Assembly (NCBI GenBank): GCA_963788145.1
Contig: CAWBFQ010000003.1
Coordinates: 1,302,001 to 1,366,000, forward strand
Direction: 5' to 3'
From: UTCFX2 sp963788145
Lineage (GTDB): Bacteria > Chloroflexota > Anaerolineae > Anaerolineales > UBA4823
Length of the DNA: 64,000 bases
The translations under genes were made by a program, and so were the position numbers. Shown piece by piece: positions 26,324 through 35,839 of this stretch. Below the pieces are notes generated by a model that saw only the letters and a list, made by a program, of their open reading frames with translations, was not told where the DNA came from and ran no database searches. Every line of letters begins with the position of its first letter. Position 1 is the stretch's first letter.

Positions 26324-27898
26324 TTGACCTTAATCGCGATCAATGTACTGCTGGATCCAGATGCTGCCACGGTTGAGCGAGCACAGGCGATCAACGCTCG
26401 GCTGCGAGAGAGCTATCCAGACGGTTTCGCCCTCGATGCCAACCACGCGCCGCACATCACCATTCTTCAGCGGTTTGTGCGAACGGCGGACCTAGACAAG
26501 GTCGCGAATGCTGTGGCCAAAGCGCTGCGTACAGAGCAGTCGCTGAAAGCGGATAAAGAACATCCGTGGGAAAGCAATGCGACTGGCTACTATGACCTGG
26601 CCTACCAGAATCTCGGGTTGGTGGGAATCGTCATCGAACCGACCCTGGGTCTGCGTCGACTTCAGCAAAGGATCATCGACGCCGTCGCCCCGTTCGCAGT
26701 GGAGAAGGGGACAGGCGAGGCCTTTGCGCCGCGCCCCGACGGCGGGGCGATCAGCCAGCCGACAGTAGATTACGTGAACAACTTCGTCGGACCCCGCACC
26801 GGCACGAACTACCACCCTCATCTGACCGTCGGTATAGGTACCCGTGACTTTGTGGATGCTCTGAAAGCGGAGCCATTCGAGGCCTTCACTTTCCGGGCAG
26901 TATCCGTGAGCATCTACCAGGTGGGGGATTACGGTGTCGCGCAGAGAAAGCTCTATGACCTCTCCACCGCTGCCGATCCGCTGCCCTCCTGGAACGATGG
27001 CCCCGCCAAACAGGAGATCCTCGCGTTCATCGCCAAGGTGACAAAGGAAGGATCACCCGACTTCTTGCCATTGGCAGAACGCATCGCCGTGTTCGATAAC
27101 GACGGCTGTCTCTGGCCGGAGAATCCGATGCCGTTTCAGGCAGCCTTTGCCTTCGACGAACTGAACAGACGCATCCGCGCTGAGCCCAAGCTCGCTTCGG
27201 ATCCAATGGTGCAAGCCGCCTTAGCCGGCGAACTTGCAAAACTCCTGGAAGGCGAACACTTCGATGGCCTGATGCAGGTCTTGGCGCTCACCCATGCAGG
27301 GATGACGATCGACGAGTTTCGCGACGCCGTGGAGGCATGGCTCACATCGGCCAAACATCCGCGATTTGGCCGGCCCTATGACGAACTCACCTACCAACCC
27401 ATGCAGGAACTCCTGCGCCTTCTGCGGGCAAATGGCTTCAAGAACTTCATCGTTTCTGGCGGCGGCGCGGACTTCATGCGCGTCTGGGTGGAGCGTGTTT
27501 ACGGCATACCACCGGAGCAGGTTGTCGGCTCGACGGCGCGGACGATATTCGAGCTACGCGAAAGCGGGCCGGCGCTGACAAAGACACTCGACTATCTGTT
27601 CGTGAACGACAAGGAGGGCAAGCCAGTCGGCATTCATCAGTTTATCGGCCGGCGACCTGTGATATGTTGTGGGAACAGTGACGGCGACCACGCGATGTTG
27701 CAGTACACCACGATCAACAACCCGCGCCCTAGTTTCGGCCTCATTGTCCACCATACCGACAGTGAACGTGAATATGCTTATGACACCAAGACGAAGAGCA
27801 CCGGCAAGCTTGTCGAAGCCCTCAAGGAGGCTCCCAAGCGCGGCTGGCTCGTTGTGGACATGAAGCAGGACTGGAATGCCATCTTCCAGCCCGAGTAG
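26324..27898 (+). CDS. Fusion of 2H-phosphoesterase (2'-5' RNA ligase-like) and HAD phosphatase
   Basis: 524 aa in one uninterrupted frame. Residues 1-210 form a 2H phosphoesterase with its two HxT motifs, HIT (44-46) and HLT (166-168). Residues 250-524 form a HAD hydrolase: DND (258-260) in AVFDNDGCLW, a VSGGGADF segment and CCGNSDGDHAML. The HAD part ends with GWLVVDMKQDWN, typical of a stand-alone HAD family. The start is a TTG with GGAAAGG upstream. Both halves keep their catalytic residues, so a two-step phosphodiester then phosphomonoester hydrolysis is conceivable; that is inference. Confidence 0.8.
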   Translation: MTLIAINVLLDPDAATVERAQAINARLRESYPDGFALDANHAPHITILQRFVRTADLDKVANAVAKALRTEQSLKADKEHPWESNATGYYDLAYQNLGLVGIVIEPTLGLRRLQQRIIDAVAPFAVEKGTGEAFAPRPDGGAISQPTVDYVNNFVGPRTGTNYHPHLTVGIGTRDFVDALKAEPFEAFTFRAVSVSIYQVGDYGVAQRKLYDLSTAADPLPSWNDGPAKQEILAFIAKVTKEGSPDFLPLAERIAVFDNDGCLWPENPMPFQAAFAFDELNRRIRAEPKLASDPMVQAALAGELAKLLEGEHFDGLMQVLALTHAGMTIDEFRDAVEAWLTSAKHPRFGRPYDELTYQPMQELLRLLRANGFKNFIVSGGGADFMRVWVERVYGIPPEQVVGSTARTIFELRESGPALTKTLDYLFVNDKEGKPVGIHQFIGRRPVICCGNSDGDHAMLQYTTINNPRPSFGLIVHHTDSEREYAYDTKTKSTGKLVEALKEAPKRGWLVVDMKQDWNAIFQPE

Positions 27899-28066
27899 AG
27901 GTAACTCGTAGAAGGGCGCCATTGTGCAGCGCGCCGCCTGTTCGAACGGCTTCGGTGGTAAGATCAGGTGGCATTCGATGCCTCATCAGCAGGGAATGCG
28001 GCGCCGGTCTAAACCGGAGATTGTAAAAAGTAGCCATTCAGGTTGGAACGGACGAAGAGTGATGCT

Positions 28067-28733
28067 ATGACCAGCGAAATTTCATTTGACGAACAGAAAT
28101 TTAAGCGGTTGACCACACCCCGGGCTGCAGCATTAGCCGGAATTTTATTTAGCTTGTTATTTGCCGCCAGCATGGTGTTGCTGCGCACCGCCATCCCCGA
28201 AAATCTTTCCGCCAGCGTCGAATGGGTGGAGCATGGCGCCGGTCGGATCGAGATCGCCTTGAGCTTAATCCCGTATTCCGGGATTGCTTTCCTGTGGTTC
28301 ATCGGCGTTTTGCGCGACCGGCTGGGCCAGTATGAAGACCGGTTTTTCTCGAGCGTTTTTTTTGGCAGCAGCCTGTTATTCCTCGGGATGGTTTTTATCT
28401 CGGGGGCGATCATGGGCGGCATTTTGGTCAGTTATCACATTGGCGCCGATGAAATCCTCGATAGCGATATCATCTTCTTCGGGCGGGCGATGATGCTTCA
28501 GATCAGCAACATTTACGCATTGCGCATGGCGGGCGTCTCGATGATCTCGCTGGGCACCATCTGGCTGCGCACCGGTTTGATGCCGAAATGGCTGGCGCTG
28601 ATCACCTACCTGCTTGCGCTAGCGCTGCTGCTGGTGATCAACCTGAGTTTGTGGGTCGCGCTCGGTTTTTCCAGCCTGGGTATTTGTGATCAGTTTGTTC
28701 ATCCTGATCATGAACATACGCAGGACGACTTGA
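28067..28733 (+). CDS. Six-helix membrane protein of unknown function, one frameshift
   Basis: About 222 aa once one T is removed from the run at 28665-28669; the restored end FPAWVFVISLFILIMNIRRT is a proper membrane helix with a positive end, unlike the charged sequence of the shifted frame. Five further hydrophobic segments precede it. I take the ATG at 28067 (TSEISFDEQKFKRLTTPRAA). No family with known function recognised. It precedes a DUF1622 gene. Confidence 0.65.
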
Positions 28734-28799
28734 TCGCAGCGAGAAATTTTTCAATCCAGGCTTATCCGATCACCTGAACTGTATCCGGGAGTTGAACCA

Positions 28800-29221
28800 A
28801 TGAGCATATCCTTTTTCCTTGAAAAAAGCCCTGCGCTGTTTTCAGCAATCCTGAGCGAAGGCCTGTCGACGCCGCTGGAGTGGATTGAATTTGCCTCGCT
28901 GTTGATCGAGCTGCTGGCGGTAGCGATCATCGTTGGATCGGTATTCTACAGCTCTGCCCATTTTCTTTATGCCCTGATCGCCCGAAAAAATCCGCGGACG
29001 ATCATTATCATAGTTACAAACATAACCTCGGGAGATCGCTGCTGCTGGGGCTTGAAATCCTGGTGGCGGCGGACGTGGTGCGCACCGTCGCACTTGAACC
29101 TACCCTGATGAATGTCGCTGCGTTGGGTCTTCTGGTGGTCGTGCGTACCTTTTTGAGCTGGTCGCTGGTGGTTGAAATCGAAGGGCGCTGGCCCTGGCAG
29201 CAAAGAGTCCACGCAGAATAA
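28800..29221 (+). CDS. DUF1622 family membrane protein, one frameshift
   Basis: One base is missing from the A-run near 28984-28989; the joined protein is about 140 aa. It has a first membrane helix (LLIELLAVAIIVGSVFY), then NLGRSLLLGLEILVAADVVR, the hallmark of DUF1622, and a final helix LGLLVVVRTFLSWSLVVEIE. Function unknown; the family often occurs with small-molecule or ion transport genes, and an MscS-type channel follows here. Confidence 0.75.
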
Positions 29222-29250
29222 GCATCGCTGTGCGAAAGGATGAGTTTGAA

Positions 29251-30619
29251 ATGACAGGTCGGATATTCTTGAGCAGGTTGCTGCTGCTGGCGTTCCTGGG
29301 GTTGGCTGCCTGCTCCCAGGCGCAATCGGCGCCGCCCACCGAAACCAGCCAGCCGGCTGCCATCTCTACGATCGCCGCCGGACGCACACCCGCCCAAAAC
29401 CAACCGCAAGAGCCTATCAGCGAGCCGACTGAAGCCGAACCGGCGGAGACCGAAGAACTGCTGCTGACCACCCCGACCCTTGGGCCAACGGCAACCCCGG
29501 GAATCCTTTCGGTCGCGGTGGAGAAAGCGGTCAGCTCGATCAGCGCAGAAACGCCGCGCTTCCTGGGTTTGGCGGTGGAAGATTGGATCGACCTGCTCAT
29601 CTCGATGGTGTTTGTGGTCCTGGTATTGACCCTGGTGACCAGAGTCGTTTTTTCTACAATGAAGAAGCTGGCCAGCCAGACCCCGACCCGTTATGATGAG
29701 CAGTTCATCGAACTCGATCCGGTCGAATATCCGCTGGTTTCTCGTCCTGATCACCATCGAATTCGCTACCGAGCGGCTGCAGTTCCTCAGCCCGGAGCTC
29801 AAACAATGGCTGGCCCAGATCTATTTTTTATTGATCATCGTGGTGATCATGGCTATTCTATGGAAGCTGGTAGACAGCCTGAAATTATGGTACCGGGAAA
29901 AATTGGAAATTGAAGGCGAAATCGAAGAAAAAGAGGCGGTTGTGCTGCTTTCGGTTCGCGCCATCCGTTTCGTCCTGGTCGCGATTGGCGTGGTTGTGAT
30001 TTTGGCCAACCTGGGCTTCAACATTTCGGCGCTGCTGACTGCCTTTGGGATTGGCGGTCTGGCGATTTCGCTGGCCGCGCAGGAGACGATCGCCAATATG
30101 ATCAGCGGGATCATCATCTTGATGGATCAACCTTTTCGGGTGGGCGACCGGATCGAAATCCAGGGTCTGGATACCTGGGGCGATGTGGTCGATATCGGAC
30201 TGCGCACAACCCGCATTCGCACCCTGGACAACCGGATGGTGATCGTGCCGAACTCAACGATCAGCAAGAACCAGATCGTGAACTACACTTTTCCAGACCC
30301 ACGCTACCGGATACAAACGGAGATCGGCGTGGCGTATGGTTCCGATCTGCGCCAGGCGCGGGAGGTGATCACCCAGGCGCTGCGCAAGACCGACAGCGTG
30401 CTGCCGGATAAACCGGTGGATATCTTGTTCATGGAGTTTGGCGATAACGCTATGCTTTTGCGGGTACGCTGGTGGATCGAATTCTACCAGGACGCCCGGC
30501 GGATCACCGACCGGGTGAACGAGGCGATCTACCAGGCGATGGAGCAAGCCCAAATCGAGATGCCTGCGCCGATGATGACAGTTGAGCTAAAGAATAGTAA
30601 AATCGGAGATCATGAATGA
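29251..30619 (+). CDS. MscS-type mechanosensitive channel with lipoprotein signal, one frameshift
   Basis: About 455 aa after removing one extra base near 29717. N-terminal lipoprotein signal with lipobox LAAC (Cys about residue 21), a Pro/Thr/Glu linker, three membrane segments and the MscS pore-lining helix (LLTAFGIGGLAISLAAQETI), then FRVGDRIEIQG and the cytoplasmic beta/alpha cage. MscS channels release solutes on osmotic downshock. A lipid-anchored, extended outside N-terminus is unusual. A GTG at 29230 is an alternative start. Confidence 0.85.
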
Positions 30620-30649
30620 GCGCGATTCTGGAGCGCTGAGGAGGATTCT

Positions 30650-31318
30650 ATGAGTGATATCTTTGTTTCGCTGATCCCCTATATTCTCGGCAGCGCGATC
30701 GTGCCGGTGCCGATCATCTTCATCATCCTGCTGCTGAAAACCCCCGGGCGAGGATTGCTCAAGGCAACCGCCTTTTTCCTCGGAATATCCACTATGCGCA
30801 TCCTGCAGGGCGTGCTGTTCGGGCTGGTTCTCGACCGGCCTTCCGCAGAGGCGGGCGAAAAGGGCGCTGTGGCTTCGACGCTGATGGTGGTATTGGGCAT
30901 CTTGCTGCTGATCGCTGCTTTCAAGAAAATCCGCAAGGAGGAAGACCCGGACGACCCGCCCCCAGGCTGGATGACCATGATCGATAATATGACCGTTTTC
31001 AAGGCTTTTCAAGCCGGCCTTGGGCTGCTGCTGATCAGCGCGAAGATGTGGGTTTTCACCCTCGGCGCGCTCAGTGTGATTGGCGAGGCGGAGTTTGGCC
31101 AGCCGACCGGAGCGCTGGTTTTCTTGCTGTTCGTGCTTTTGGCGCAATCGCTGCTATTATTCCCGATCTTGATCCGCATCCTGGCGCCCAGGCAATCACA
31201 AGTCATTTTGGGGAGCGCCTCCGACTGGTTGAGCCGCAATAACCGCATGATCATGATCGTGATCTCGCTGGTCTTTGGCGCGCTGTTTCTGTATAAAGGG
31301 GTGAGCGGGTTGATGTGA
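30650..31318 (+). CDS. GAP-family (SfLAP-type) membrane protein
   Basis: 222 aa with about six membrane segments. The N-terminus SDIFVSLIPYILGSAIVPVP and the spacing of helices match the GAP/SfLAP family known from the mycobacterial Sap lipid-export accessory protein. The role in Chloroflexota is unknown but presumably concerns export of small amphipathic compounds. GAGGA precedes the ATG. An intrinsic terminator lies 114 bp after the stop. Confidence 0.72.
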   Translation: MSDIFVSLIPYILGSAIVPVPIIFIILLLKTPGRGLLKATAFFLGISTMRILQGVLFGLVLDRPSAEAGEKGAVASTLMVVLGILLLIAAFKKIRKEEDPDDPPPGWMTMIDNMTVFKAFQAGLGLLLISAKMWVFTLGALSVIGEAEFGQPTGALVFLLFVLLAQSLLLFPILIRILAPRQSQVILGSASDWLSRNNRMIMIVISLVFGALFLYKGVSGLM

Positions 31319-31431
31319 GGAGGCAGGCGTTTGCCTAAGAAGGCACAAAGACCTACATGCGCTCCAAAAATCTATTCCAGGGGAACGTTGGCAAGAAAAC
31401 AAACCGATTTTTCCCTATAGCGCACTAAAAT

Positions 31432-31458
31432 AAAAACCCGCTTATTCAGCGGGTTTTT
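31432..31458. terminator. Bidirectional intrinsic terminator
   Basis: AAAAACCCGCT (31432-31442), a 5-nt loop and AGCGGGTTTTT (31448-31458) form a perfect 11-bp stem with T-tracts on both strands. It serves the rightward GAP-family gene and the leftward tRNA-Lys. Confidence 0.88.
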
Positions 31459-31473
31459 ATCGCCAGATATAAG

Positions 31474-31545
<72 letters not shown>

Positions 31546-31735
31546 AGGCTTTCTTGTCTGTGCGAAGGCAAATTATACCCTATAAAGACGGAATGTCAAC
31601 TTCTGAACTAACCAAATTGTAATTACTTTCACCCTTCACAAACCCTTTCGCCTGATACAATTATTCAGCGATAGTACTTTTGACTATTCGGATAACGTTC
31701 GAGCTGATTCACCCTTTTCAAGGCGGCTGATCTGC
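31546..31735. other. Divergent intergenic region, tRNA-Lys / P1 peptidase
   Basis: 190 AT-rich bp that must hold the promoters of the leftward tRNA and the rightward peptidase. No promoter pair with good spacing stands out and no palindrome was found. Confidence 0.3.
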
Positions 31736-32737
31736 ATGGGTTCATATAATGCCATCACAGATATCCCTGGCATCCGGGTTGGACATGCCAGCGATCTAGA
31801 AGCGCTGACCGGCTGCACGGTGATTCTGTGCGAGGCGGGCGCAGTGGGGGGCGTAGACCAGCGCGGCGGCGCGCCGGGGACGCGCGAGACGGACGCGCTC
31901 TACCCGCTCCACCTGGTGCAGCAGGTGCACGCGATTGCGCTGGCCGGCGGCTCTGCCTTTGGGCTGGACTCCGCCTCCGGGGTGGTGCGCTACCTGGAAG
32001 AAAGCGGGGTCGGGTTTGATGTGGGCGTCGCCAGGGTGCCGATCGTGCCCGCTGCGATCCTGTTTGACCTGGGCGTTGGAAGAGCGGATGTGCGCCCGGA
32101 CGCGGCAATGGGATACCAGGCCTGTCTGAATGCGACGGACGGCCCGCTTGAAGCGGGGAATGTGGGCGCAGGATGCGGGGCTACGGTCGGAAAAGTGCTT
32201 GGCATTTCGCAGGCAATGAAAGCCGGCATGGGCAATGCCAGCATCCACCTGGGGAATGGGCTGGTGGTTGGGGCGATCGTGGCTGTAAATGCCTTTGGAG
32301 ATGTGATCGATCCGCTGGACGGAACGATCCTGGCCGGAGCGCGCCAAACGATCCACCCCGGCGAGAAAGTCCAGGCTGAGCGCAGGTTTGTGGATACCAT
32401 GCAGGTTTTTCGAAGAATGGCTGCGGATTTGAACCTGAATTTCTCCCATCGAACAAACACGGTCATCGGTGTGGTAGCCACCAACGCCGGGCTGACAAAA
32501 GAACAGGCCAATAAGATGGCCCAGATGGCGCAAGATGGATTGGCCAGAACGATCCGACCGGCGCATACGATGGTGGATGGCGATACCATTTTCGCCCTAT
32601 CGCTGGGAGAATTAAAGGCAGATACCAGCCTGATCGGCGCATTCGCCGCCGAAGCCTTCAGCCAGGCTATTTTGAATGCCATCTATTCGGCGACCCCTGC
32701 TCAAGGAATACCGGCGGTCTCCAGTTTTAGAGAATGA
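31736..32737 (+). CDS. P1 family (DmpA-type) aminopeptidase/amidase
   Basis: 333 aa. TDIPGIRVGHASD at the N-terminus, RGGAPGTRETDAL and ALAGGSAFGLDSASGVVRYL are hallmark P1 motifs, and NTVIGVVATNAGLTKEQANK contains the Thr that becomes the new N-terminal nucleophile when the precursor cleaves itself. Family members hydrolyse D- or L-amino acid amides, beta-peptides or nylon oligomers. No signal peptide. Closely followed by a response-regulator gene. Confidence 0.9.
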   Translation: MGSYNAITDIPGIRVGHASDLEALTGCTVILCEAGAVGGVDQRGGAPGTRETDALYPLHLVQQVHAIALAGGSAFGLDSASGVVRYLEESGVGFDVGVARVPIVPAAILFDLGVGRADVRPDAAMGYQACLNATDGPLEAGNVGAGCGATVGKVLGISQAMKAGMGNASIHLGNGLVVGAIVAVNAFGDVIDPLDGTILAGARQTIHPGEKVQAERRFVDTMQVFRRMAADLNLNFSHRTNTVIGVVATNAGLTKEQANKMAQMAQDGLARTIRPAHTMVDGDTIFALSLGELKADTSLIGAFAAEAFSQAILNAIYSATPAQGIPAVSSFRE

Positions 32738-32755
32738 GGATCGATCCAAGAATCA

Positions 32756-33718
32756 ATGAGTGGCGAAACGATACTGGTTGTAGAAGATAATAACTCGCTG
32801 CGAGATGGCATCGCTGAAATGCTTTCGATTGAAGGGTTCAGTGTGATCAAAGCCTGTAATGGCGCCGAAGCGGTTGAAAGCCTGCGCCACACCACACCCG
32901 ACTTGATCCTTTCAGATGTGATGATGCCGGAGATGGATGGCTTTGATTTCTATACAACGGTTCGATCGCAATCTGACCTGGTTTCGGTCCCATTTATCTT
33001 TCTGACAGCCCGAACAGACCCGGCAGATTTTTTCAAAAGCCGCCAGCTCGGCGTAGATGATTACCTGGCCAAGCCGGTTTCACGGGAGGAACTGGTCACA
33101 TCCATTCGATCTCGCCTGAGCCGCTACTCGCAGGTGAAACTGGCCCAGATCCAGAAAGCTTACCAGGCCAGCCTGACCATCTTGGCAGGTGCAATCGAAT
33201 CGCGCGGACCCACCACATCCGGTCATATCGAGCGGTTAACCGAGACTGCGTTCCTCCTGGGAAAATACCTCAACTTGAATGAACGCACCCTCAACCAGCT
33301 ACGTTTTGGGGCGATCTTACACGACATCGGCAAGCTGCACATCTCCGAAGAGATACTTTTTAAAACCGAGCCATTGACAGATGAAGAATGGACAGAAATC
33401 AAGCGCCATCCAGATGCCGGCGCTGAGATGGTGCGCGGCATCCTCTATTTATCCGAGGTTGCCCCGATCATTCGCCACCACCATGAACGATGGGATGGCA
33501 AGGGATATCCAGATGGGCTGGTAAGATTAGAAACTCCGGTTTGCGCCCGCATCCTGGCAGTGGTTGATTCGATGGATGCGATGGTTTCTGTCCGGAGTTA
33601 CGCGCCTGCATGCACACTCAGCCAGGCTTACGAGGATGTCCTGCTCCTATCCGGCAGCAAGTACGATCCAAAGGTGATCGAAGCGCTCAAAAAAGCCTGG
33701 AAGGACGGCAAGATTTAA
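32756..33718 (+). CDS. Response regulator with HD-GYP domain
   Basis: 320 aa. N-terminal receiver (ILVVEDNNSLRDG, phospho-acceptor Asp in DLILSDVMMPEMDG, Lys in LAKPVS) followed by an HD-GYP phosphodiesterase domain with HDIGKLH, HHHERWDGKGYPDGL and a QAYEDVLLLSG end. Such RpfG-like proteins degrade cyclic di-GMP when phosphorylated. No partner kinase is adjacent. It starts 18 bp after the P1 peptidase stop. Confidence 0.92.
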   Translation: MSGETILVVEDNNSLRDGIAEMLSIEGFSVIKACNGAEAVESLRHTTPDLILSDVMMPEMDGFDFYTTVRSQSDLVSVPFIFLTARTDPADFFKSRQLGVDDYLAKPVSREELVTSIRSRLSRYSQVKLAQIQKAYQASLTILAGAIESRGPTTSGHIERLTETAFLLGKYLNLNERTLNQLRFGAILHDIGKLHISEEILFKTEPLTDEEWTEIKRHPDAGAEMVRGILYLSEVAPIIRHHHERWDGKGYPDGLVRLETPVCARILAVVDSMDAMVSVRSYAPACTLSQAYEDVLLLSGSKYDPKVIEALKKAWKDGKI

Positions 33719-33784
33719 CGCGCTTATTCAGCGGATATTCCCCTGGAAAGATAAGCGATAAACCTTTCACTCTACGAGATGGGG

Positions 33785-34717
33785 TCAAATCGTCGAATTC
33801 TGGATGCGGGCGGCTTTTTTAGAGCGCATCCAAAAAGTCATATAAATCATCACAACCGCGCCAACAATGATGAGGGTGGAGACGACCAGGCGCAGACTGA
33901 TCGGTTCATGCGCAATCAAGTTGCCCAATACTACAGCCACAAGCGGATTGACATAGGCGTAAGTAGCAACCAGCGGGGTCGGAGCAGCGCCTAACAGCCA
34001 GGAGAATGAAGCAAATGCGATAATCGAGCCGAAAACGATCAAATAACCCAACCCAAGCAGCGAATTCAGCGATACCGCAGCCAGGTTTAACTGCGACCAT
34101 TCCCCGGAGACCGTGCCAACCAGGAGCAGTCCCAAACCGCCCACCAACATCTCCATCCCCGAAACAAGCAGGGGTGTTTTTGGCAACTGGGCATGGTTCT
34201 CGCGACCATAAATCGAGCCAATTGACCAGAACAGAGCCGCCAGGATCACAGCCAGGGCGCCGATCAGATCCACCGATTGAGAGGATTGGCTCAGCTTGAA
34301 TGGATCAATCAAGAGCAAAATCCCCAGGAATCCAATGATGACACCGGTCATGGTCTGCCAGTGCGGCTTGATTCCTCCTGGACGAAAGGCGTCCAGGAGC
34401 ACAATCCAAAGCGGCATCGAGCCAATAATCACCGCCGTCACGCTCGAGATCACCCGTGTTTCCGCCCAGGTCACCAGACCGTTGCCGCCCACCAGCAGGA
34501 AAATGCCGATGATACCGGCCACCTTCCACTCGTTGAAGGTGGGTTTTGGCGTTCCAGAAGCCCGCATCCAGGTGAACAGGATCGCCCCGGCGGTCAACAT
34601 GCGTGTTGCCGACATCAGGAAAGGCGGGATGGTTCCCACCGCGTAGCGAATGGCCAGGTAGGTCGATCCCCAGATGATATAGACGGACAATAAAGCCAAC
34701 CAGATCTTTAACTTCAT
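33785..34717 (-). CDS. EamA/DMT family transporter
   Basis: 310 aa with ten predicted membrane segments in two EamA repeats; LSVYIIWGSTYLAIRYAVGT opens the first and the C-terminal FWMRSKKAA tail is basic. These transporters export amino acids, metabolites or drugs. GAAGG stands just before the chosen ATG; the frame is open much further upstream but overlaps the ada-like gene. Probably cotranscribed with that gene. Confidence 0.9.
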   Translation of the reverse strand: MKLKIWLALLSVYIIWGSTYLAIRYAVGTIPPFLMSATRMLTAGAILFTWMRASGTPKPTFNEWKVAGIIGIFLLVGGNGLVTWAETRVISSVTAVIIGSMPLWIVLLDAFRPGGIKPHWQTMTGVIIGFLGILLLIDPFKLSQSSQSVDLIGALAVILAALFWSIGSIYGRENHAQLPKTPLLVSGMEMLVGGLGLLLVGTVSGEWSQLNLAAVSLNSLLGLGYLIVFGSIIAFASFSWLLGAAPTPLVATYAYVNPLVAVVLGNLIAHEPISLRLVVSTLIIVGAVVMIYMTFWMRSKKAARIQNSTI

Positions 34718-34730
34718 CAAACCTTCGCCT

Positions 34731-35594
34731 TCATGCATGGGCCATCTCCCAGCCCAGGATCGCCTTTTTGCGGGCTGCGCCCCAATGATAACCGCCAAAC
34801 ACGCCCATTTTGCGGATGACGCGGTGGCAGGGAATGATATATGAGATCGGGTTGCGCCCGACCGCGTTGCCAACCGCCCTGGCTGACTGGGGCATACCGA
34901 TATAGGCTGCAATCTCCTCGTAAGTGACCAGCTTGCCATTCGGGATGCGCAAGAGCGCCTCCCAAACCTTGATCTGGAAATTGGTGCCATGCAGGAATAA
35001 TCTCAGCGGCTGGGCTGGGGAGGAATCCTGTGGGAAAAATAACTGCTCGATAATCGCCTGGGTTTGTTCGCTGTTCTTAATCCATTCAGCGTTCTGCCAG
35101 CGCCGCTGCAGATCGGCAAGGACTTCGGCCTGGTTGCCATGCGAGACGAATGCCATACCGCAGATGCCGCGCTCTGTCCTGGCCAGCAGGCATTCTCCAA
35201 AAGGGGTAAGATGAAAACCATATTCAATCTTTAGACCATCCCCTTGCAATTTATATTCTCCCGGCGTGACCGCATCCAGGGTGACAAATAGATCGTGCAG
35301 ACGGCCGGGTCCAGAAAGCCCGCTCTGGTAGGCTGCCTGCAGAACAGAACTGGATTGATCCAAGAGCGACCTGGCATGCTCTTTGGTCAGGAACTGCAAA
35401 AAGCGCTTCGGGCTGATCCCGACCCAGCGGGTGAAAAGGCGTTGAAAATGGTATTCGCTCAACCCGACCTGGGCGGATATCTGCTCCAGCGAGGGTTGAT
35501 CGGTTTGATGGCTTTCCAGGTATTCTAATGCCTGTTCGACCAGAGCGTAATCGCTGGCGATCTGACTGCGGTTCTGCAACATGAGATTGTCCAT
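34731..35594 (-). CDS. Ada-like AraC-HTH / methylated-DNA-cysteine methyltransferase
   Basis: 287 aa. An AraC-type helix-turn-helix (QPSLEQISAQVGLSEYHFQR) occupies residues 35-105, followed by an O6-alkylguanine-DNA alkyltransferase domain with the acceptor cysteine in IPCHRVI (about Cys256). The N-terminal zinc/phosphotriester domain of E. coli Ada is missing, so it can repair O6-methylguanine and perhaps regulate but not sense phosphotriesters. The downstream EamA gene begins within 15 bp of its stop. Confidence 0.9.
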   Translation of the reverse strand: MDNLMLQNRSQIASDYALVEQALEYLESHQTDQPSLEQISAQVGLSEYHFQRLFTRWVGISPKRFLQFLTKEHARSLLDQSSSVLQAAYQSGLSGPGRLHDLFVTLDAVTPGEYKLQGDGLKIEYGFHLTPFGECLLARTERGICGMAFVSHGNQAEVLADLQRRWQNAEWIKNSEQTQAIIEQLFFPQDSSPAQPLRLFLHGTNFQIKVWEALLRIPNGKLVTYEEIAAYIGMPQSARAVGNAVGRNPISYIIPCHRVIRKMGVFGGYHWGAARKKAILGWEMAHA

Positions 35595-35688
35595 TTATCA
35601 TCTCCATGAACGAGTGTAGGCCCTCATTTTACAGAAGGCAAAGGAAGAAATCCACCCGATTCTTGCGATGATGAGACCGATAAATAAA

Positions 35689-35707
35689 AAGCACGCCAGG
35701 CGTGCTT
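35689..35707 (-). terminator. Intrinsic terminator of the pyrophosphatase gene
   Basis: Read leftward, AAGCACGCC...GGCGTGCTT forms a 7- to 8-bp stem with a short loop and is followed by TTTTTATTT. It lies about 130 bp after the hppA stop. Confidence 0.7.
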
Positions 35708-35746
35708 ATTCCAACCGTCTTGCGAACGGTTTGATTATACCGCGTT

Positions 35747-35822
35747 GAGGGCTGCCCCAGAAGGTTTCTGTCATTCCTCGCAGCGCTCGGAATGACAGAG
35801 GCAGACTTTACGGGCAGCCCTC
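35747..35822. repeat. Nested palindromic element
   Basis: An outer 11-bp inverted repeat (GAGGGCTGCCC at 35747-35757, complement at 35812-35822) encloses an inner one (TCTGTCATTCC at 35767-35777, complement at 35789-35799). The inner part with GCAGCGCTCGG between resembles the dispersed GTCATTCC-GCAGCGAGG type of palindromic element common in environmental genomes. It sits just behind hppA. Confidence 0.6.
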
Positions 35823-35839
35823 GCAGTAGCTTACTCTAA

